Source: Protula sp. h YS-2021
Taxonomy: Eukaryota; Annelida; Polychaeta; Sabellida; Serpulidae
Direction of reading: 5' to 3'
DNA: 64,000 nucleotides
Assembly: GCA_949752745.1 (NCBI GenBank)
Contig: OX457024.1
Span: 49,046,490-49,110,489, forward strand
The position numbers and the translations under genes were made by a program. Positions 62,210-64,000 of the stretch are shown here, in pieces. How positions within the stretch are numbered: the first letter of the stretch is position 1; each line of letters starts with the position of its first letter. The notes beneath the pieces were generated by a model. It did not search any database, had not been told where the DNA came from, and worked only from the letters and a program-made list of their open reading frames with translations.

Positions 62210-62610
62210 TATCTCTTACGTGATATGGGAAGCTGAAAAAAAAACAACAAAAAAAAACAAAAACAAAAATCGACAAAATGGCGGCTAAGACATGGGAAAA
62301 GTTAGAAGGGGTTACCACGTTTGAGCATAACAAAAAGTGCTCTAAATTTTTCGGGAAAAAGAGCATAAAAATTTTCATTACATTATAAATTATCATTAAT
62401 GAAAAATAATAAAGCTTCATTGACATGTGGGTAAACCGTGTTTTTACAGCCCCCAGCATCTGGGAGGCAATCGAGCTACGCCAACGCGCCGCTCCTTCAA
62501 TCGGACGGTTTGGTAAACTTTTGACACGTAAAAATTTTATTTGCATGTTTTTCGGCCGGTGAACATCGGAACTCATTGGGATTTAGTGGGATTGTCGCTT
62601 ACAAGGTTCG
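62210..62610. other. Short unassigned stretch
   Basis: It opens with an AAAAC-rich run. A 154-codon minus-strand frame spans 62112-62576 but shows no domain and overlaps the end of the repeat. Confidence 0.4.
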
Positions 62611-62612
62611 GA

Positions 62613-62643
62613 TGATTGGTCGCGTGTGGAAGACGCGACCAAT
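62613..62643. repeat. Strong 12-bp stem hairpin
   Basis: GATTGGTCGCGT and ACGCGACCAATC are perfect inverse copies separated by 7 nt. It precedes a small open frame of unknown status (62626-62835). Confidence 0.8.
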
Positions 62644-63194
62644 CGTCACTACGTAAAACATTTATCTGTTGTTAAGCACAATAAAAACGTGAGAAACAAA
62701 GGCAAATGTTGGGAAATTAACTGTATCACACCACAAAATGAAAACTCTAGGCTTCGCAAAAAGTGTTTCAAAATGGGATGCATGAGACGAGGACATCGTC
62801 CAAGCAAAGACTGGATATTTTTCTTAACAAAGTGACCCAATTAATGCCATCATAAGTCAGCACGCCCCTCCTCACTCGGTGGATATTATGCCTGTATGGG
62901 ATTCTCCGCTGTACTTCATCAGATTCAGATCTCGAAAACTCGATTCAGATCAACTTGAAACCTGGTGTCGTTAATCCTTGGATAAATTGACAACACGATT
63001 ATCAATCGAGGGTTGTTTCTGATATTGCCAGTAATTGACCTTTTTGTGCATTACTCACCGACGGCTATTACGCAACGTATCACTCAGTCAGAGGTCAATG
63101 TCAGTTGTGCTGCATTATGAGGTCTTTATCTGCTATAACAGGCTGTAATGTGGAAAAATTAAACACCGGCCGAGAAATATTGCTCACATTTTTA

Positions 63195-63850
63195 CGTAAT
63201 GACGTCATGCGCCTCTCTTAATTTCGCCACACTCGCCAAAATTGATAGAGCCGTCCGACTGACTCAGGGCATATACATATGTATACAAAGTTAGAGGTCG
63301 CTACTACTTTTCGTTATCGTTCTACAAATGTGATAGAATCTTCCGGACTTACAATGCAACAATCCCACCAAGTTTGAACTTTCTCTAATGTTCAGTGGCT
63401 GAGACATCTGGCATACGAAATTTTCGCGTAATTACACCTTAATTTCGCCATACGAGTCAAAAGTTGACACAGCCGTCCGATTAACCCAAGGCACCACCCA
63501 TACAAAGCTTGTCGATACTTATTTCTGTTATCGAGATATTTTGTACACGAGATCATGTTCAAAATATATATATATTTTATGTTATGACGTCATATGCCGT
63601 ACTTGTCCCTGTCACTTACAACAAAATTTAGCAGAAAATTTCGGTCCCACCAAGCAACAATCCGCCCCACCCCCACCCCCGATGTTCAGCGGTTGAGAAA
63701 TTATAAACAAGAATTAACGCAACGACGTCAAGGCCTTCTTTAACAATTTAACTAGAGTCTAAAGTTGATAGAACCGTCTGACTCACCCAAGGAATAAACA
63801 GACGCAGTTTGAAGTCGATCTGACATTTCATTTTCGAAATACCTTGTACA
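63195..63850. repeat. Three diverged units of about 220-300 bp
   Basis: AATTTCGCCA(C/T)AC, AAGTTGA(C/T)A(G)A and GCCGTCCGA(C/T)T(A/G)AC followed by CAAGGCA recur near 63220, 63445 and 63755. The sequence continues towards the window end. Confidence 0.7.
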
Positions 63851-63898
63851 TTTTATTCACAACAGACCGACACATGTGCACACAAAACTTGTATATGT

Positions 63899-63919
63899 CC
63901 CCCCCCCCCCCCCCCCCCC
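63899..63919. repeat. C21 homopolymer
   Basis: An uninterrupted run of about 21 C followed by GGG. Confidence 0.95.
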
Positions 63920-64000
63920 GGGCCTCAAAATACGAAATATGACTCAGAGAATATGTAAAACAATTTATTTTGAATAAATTTCAAAGCACAGGTCAGATTA

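Noticed and set aside
62112..62576. 154-codon minus-strand frame
   Set aside because: It overlaps the 3' end of the family 3 repeat and an A-rich run; no domain seen.

Overview
This is invertebrate animal nuclear DNA, AT-rich and very repeat-dense. Two single-copy host genes with ordinary GT-AG introns can be read exon by exon. TRMT61A, the catalytic subunit of the tRNA m1A58 methyltransferase, is on the minus strand (four coding exons, 8911-14708). A cytosolic creatine kinase is on the plus strand (seven coding exons, 34995-57810, 378 codons, polyA signal at 58029). A creatine kinase argues for a lineage that keeps CK, such as annelids, hemichordates, cephalochordates or echinoderms, rather than an arthropod or typical mollusc. 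I cannot name the species.

Positions 1-3000 look different from the rest. Two intronless minus-strand reading frames are packed 32 bp apart, and a plus-strand intronless RING-finger gene diverges from them. The promoters are short: a TATA box 54 bp from one ATG, and a CRE-like site plus a TA repeat just before the other. Between them lies a 12-unit G-rich minisatellite, and after the RING gene comes a palindromic array that contains a 70-bp perfect palindrome. This layout resembles an integrated large DNA virus or a virus-derived cassette, but no family is assigned.

Between and inside the two host genes the DNA is almost entirely mobile elements and their remains. They include a decayed DIRS-type tyrosine-recombinase retrotransposon (about 19.1-23.3 kb); a decayed minus-strand Ty3/gypsy element with 123/134-bp LTRs and a perfect 5-bp target duplication (23375-28189); three non-LTR retrotransposon remnants; a Tc1/mariner transposase remnant; a hAT-like C-terminal remnant; several MITEs, three of them nested inside one another (29134-30121); and micro- and minisatellites.

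The dominant repeat class has a common design. It starts with a GC-rich sub-terminal repeat, carries tandem arrays of about 150-bp units (and in one family a second array of 51-bp units), then has the inverted copy of the sub-terminal repeat, and ends in a short hairpin of the form TGTCC-TT-GGACA followed by a CTTG-rich tail. At least three families share it: copies at 30208/48841, at 39549/52694, and at 60276 plus fragments. The plan resembles Helentron-derived non-autonomous elements (HINE/DINE-1), which is the most interesting hypothesis here. One copy ends only 19 bp before the splice acceptor of creatine kinase exon 6.
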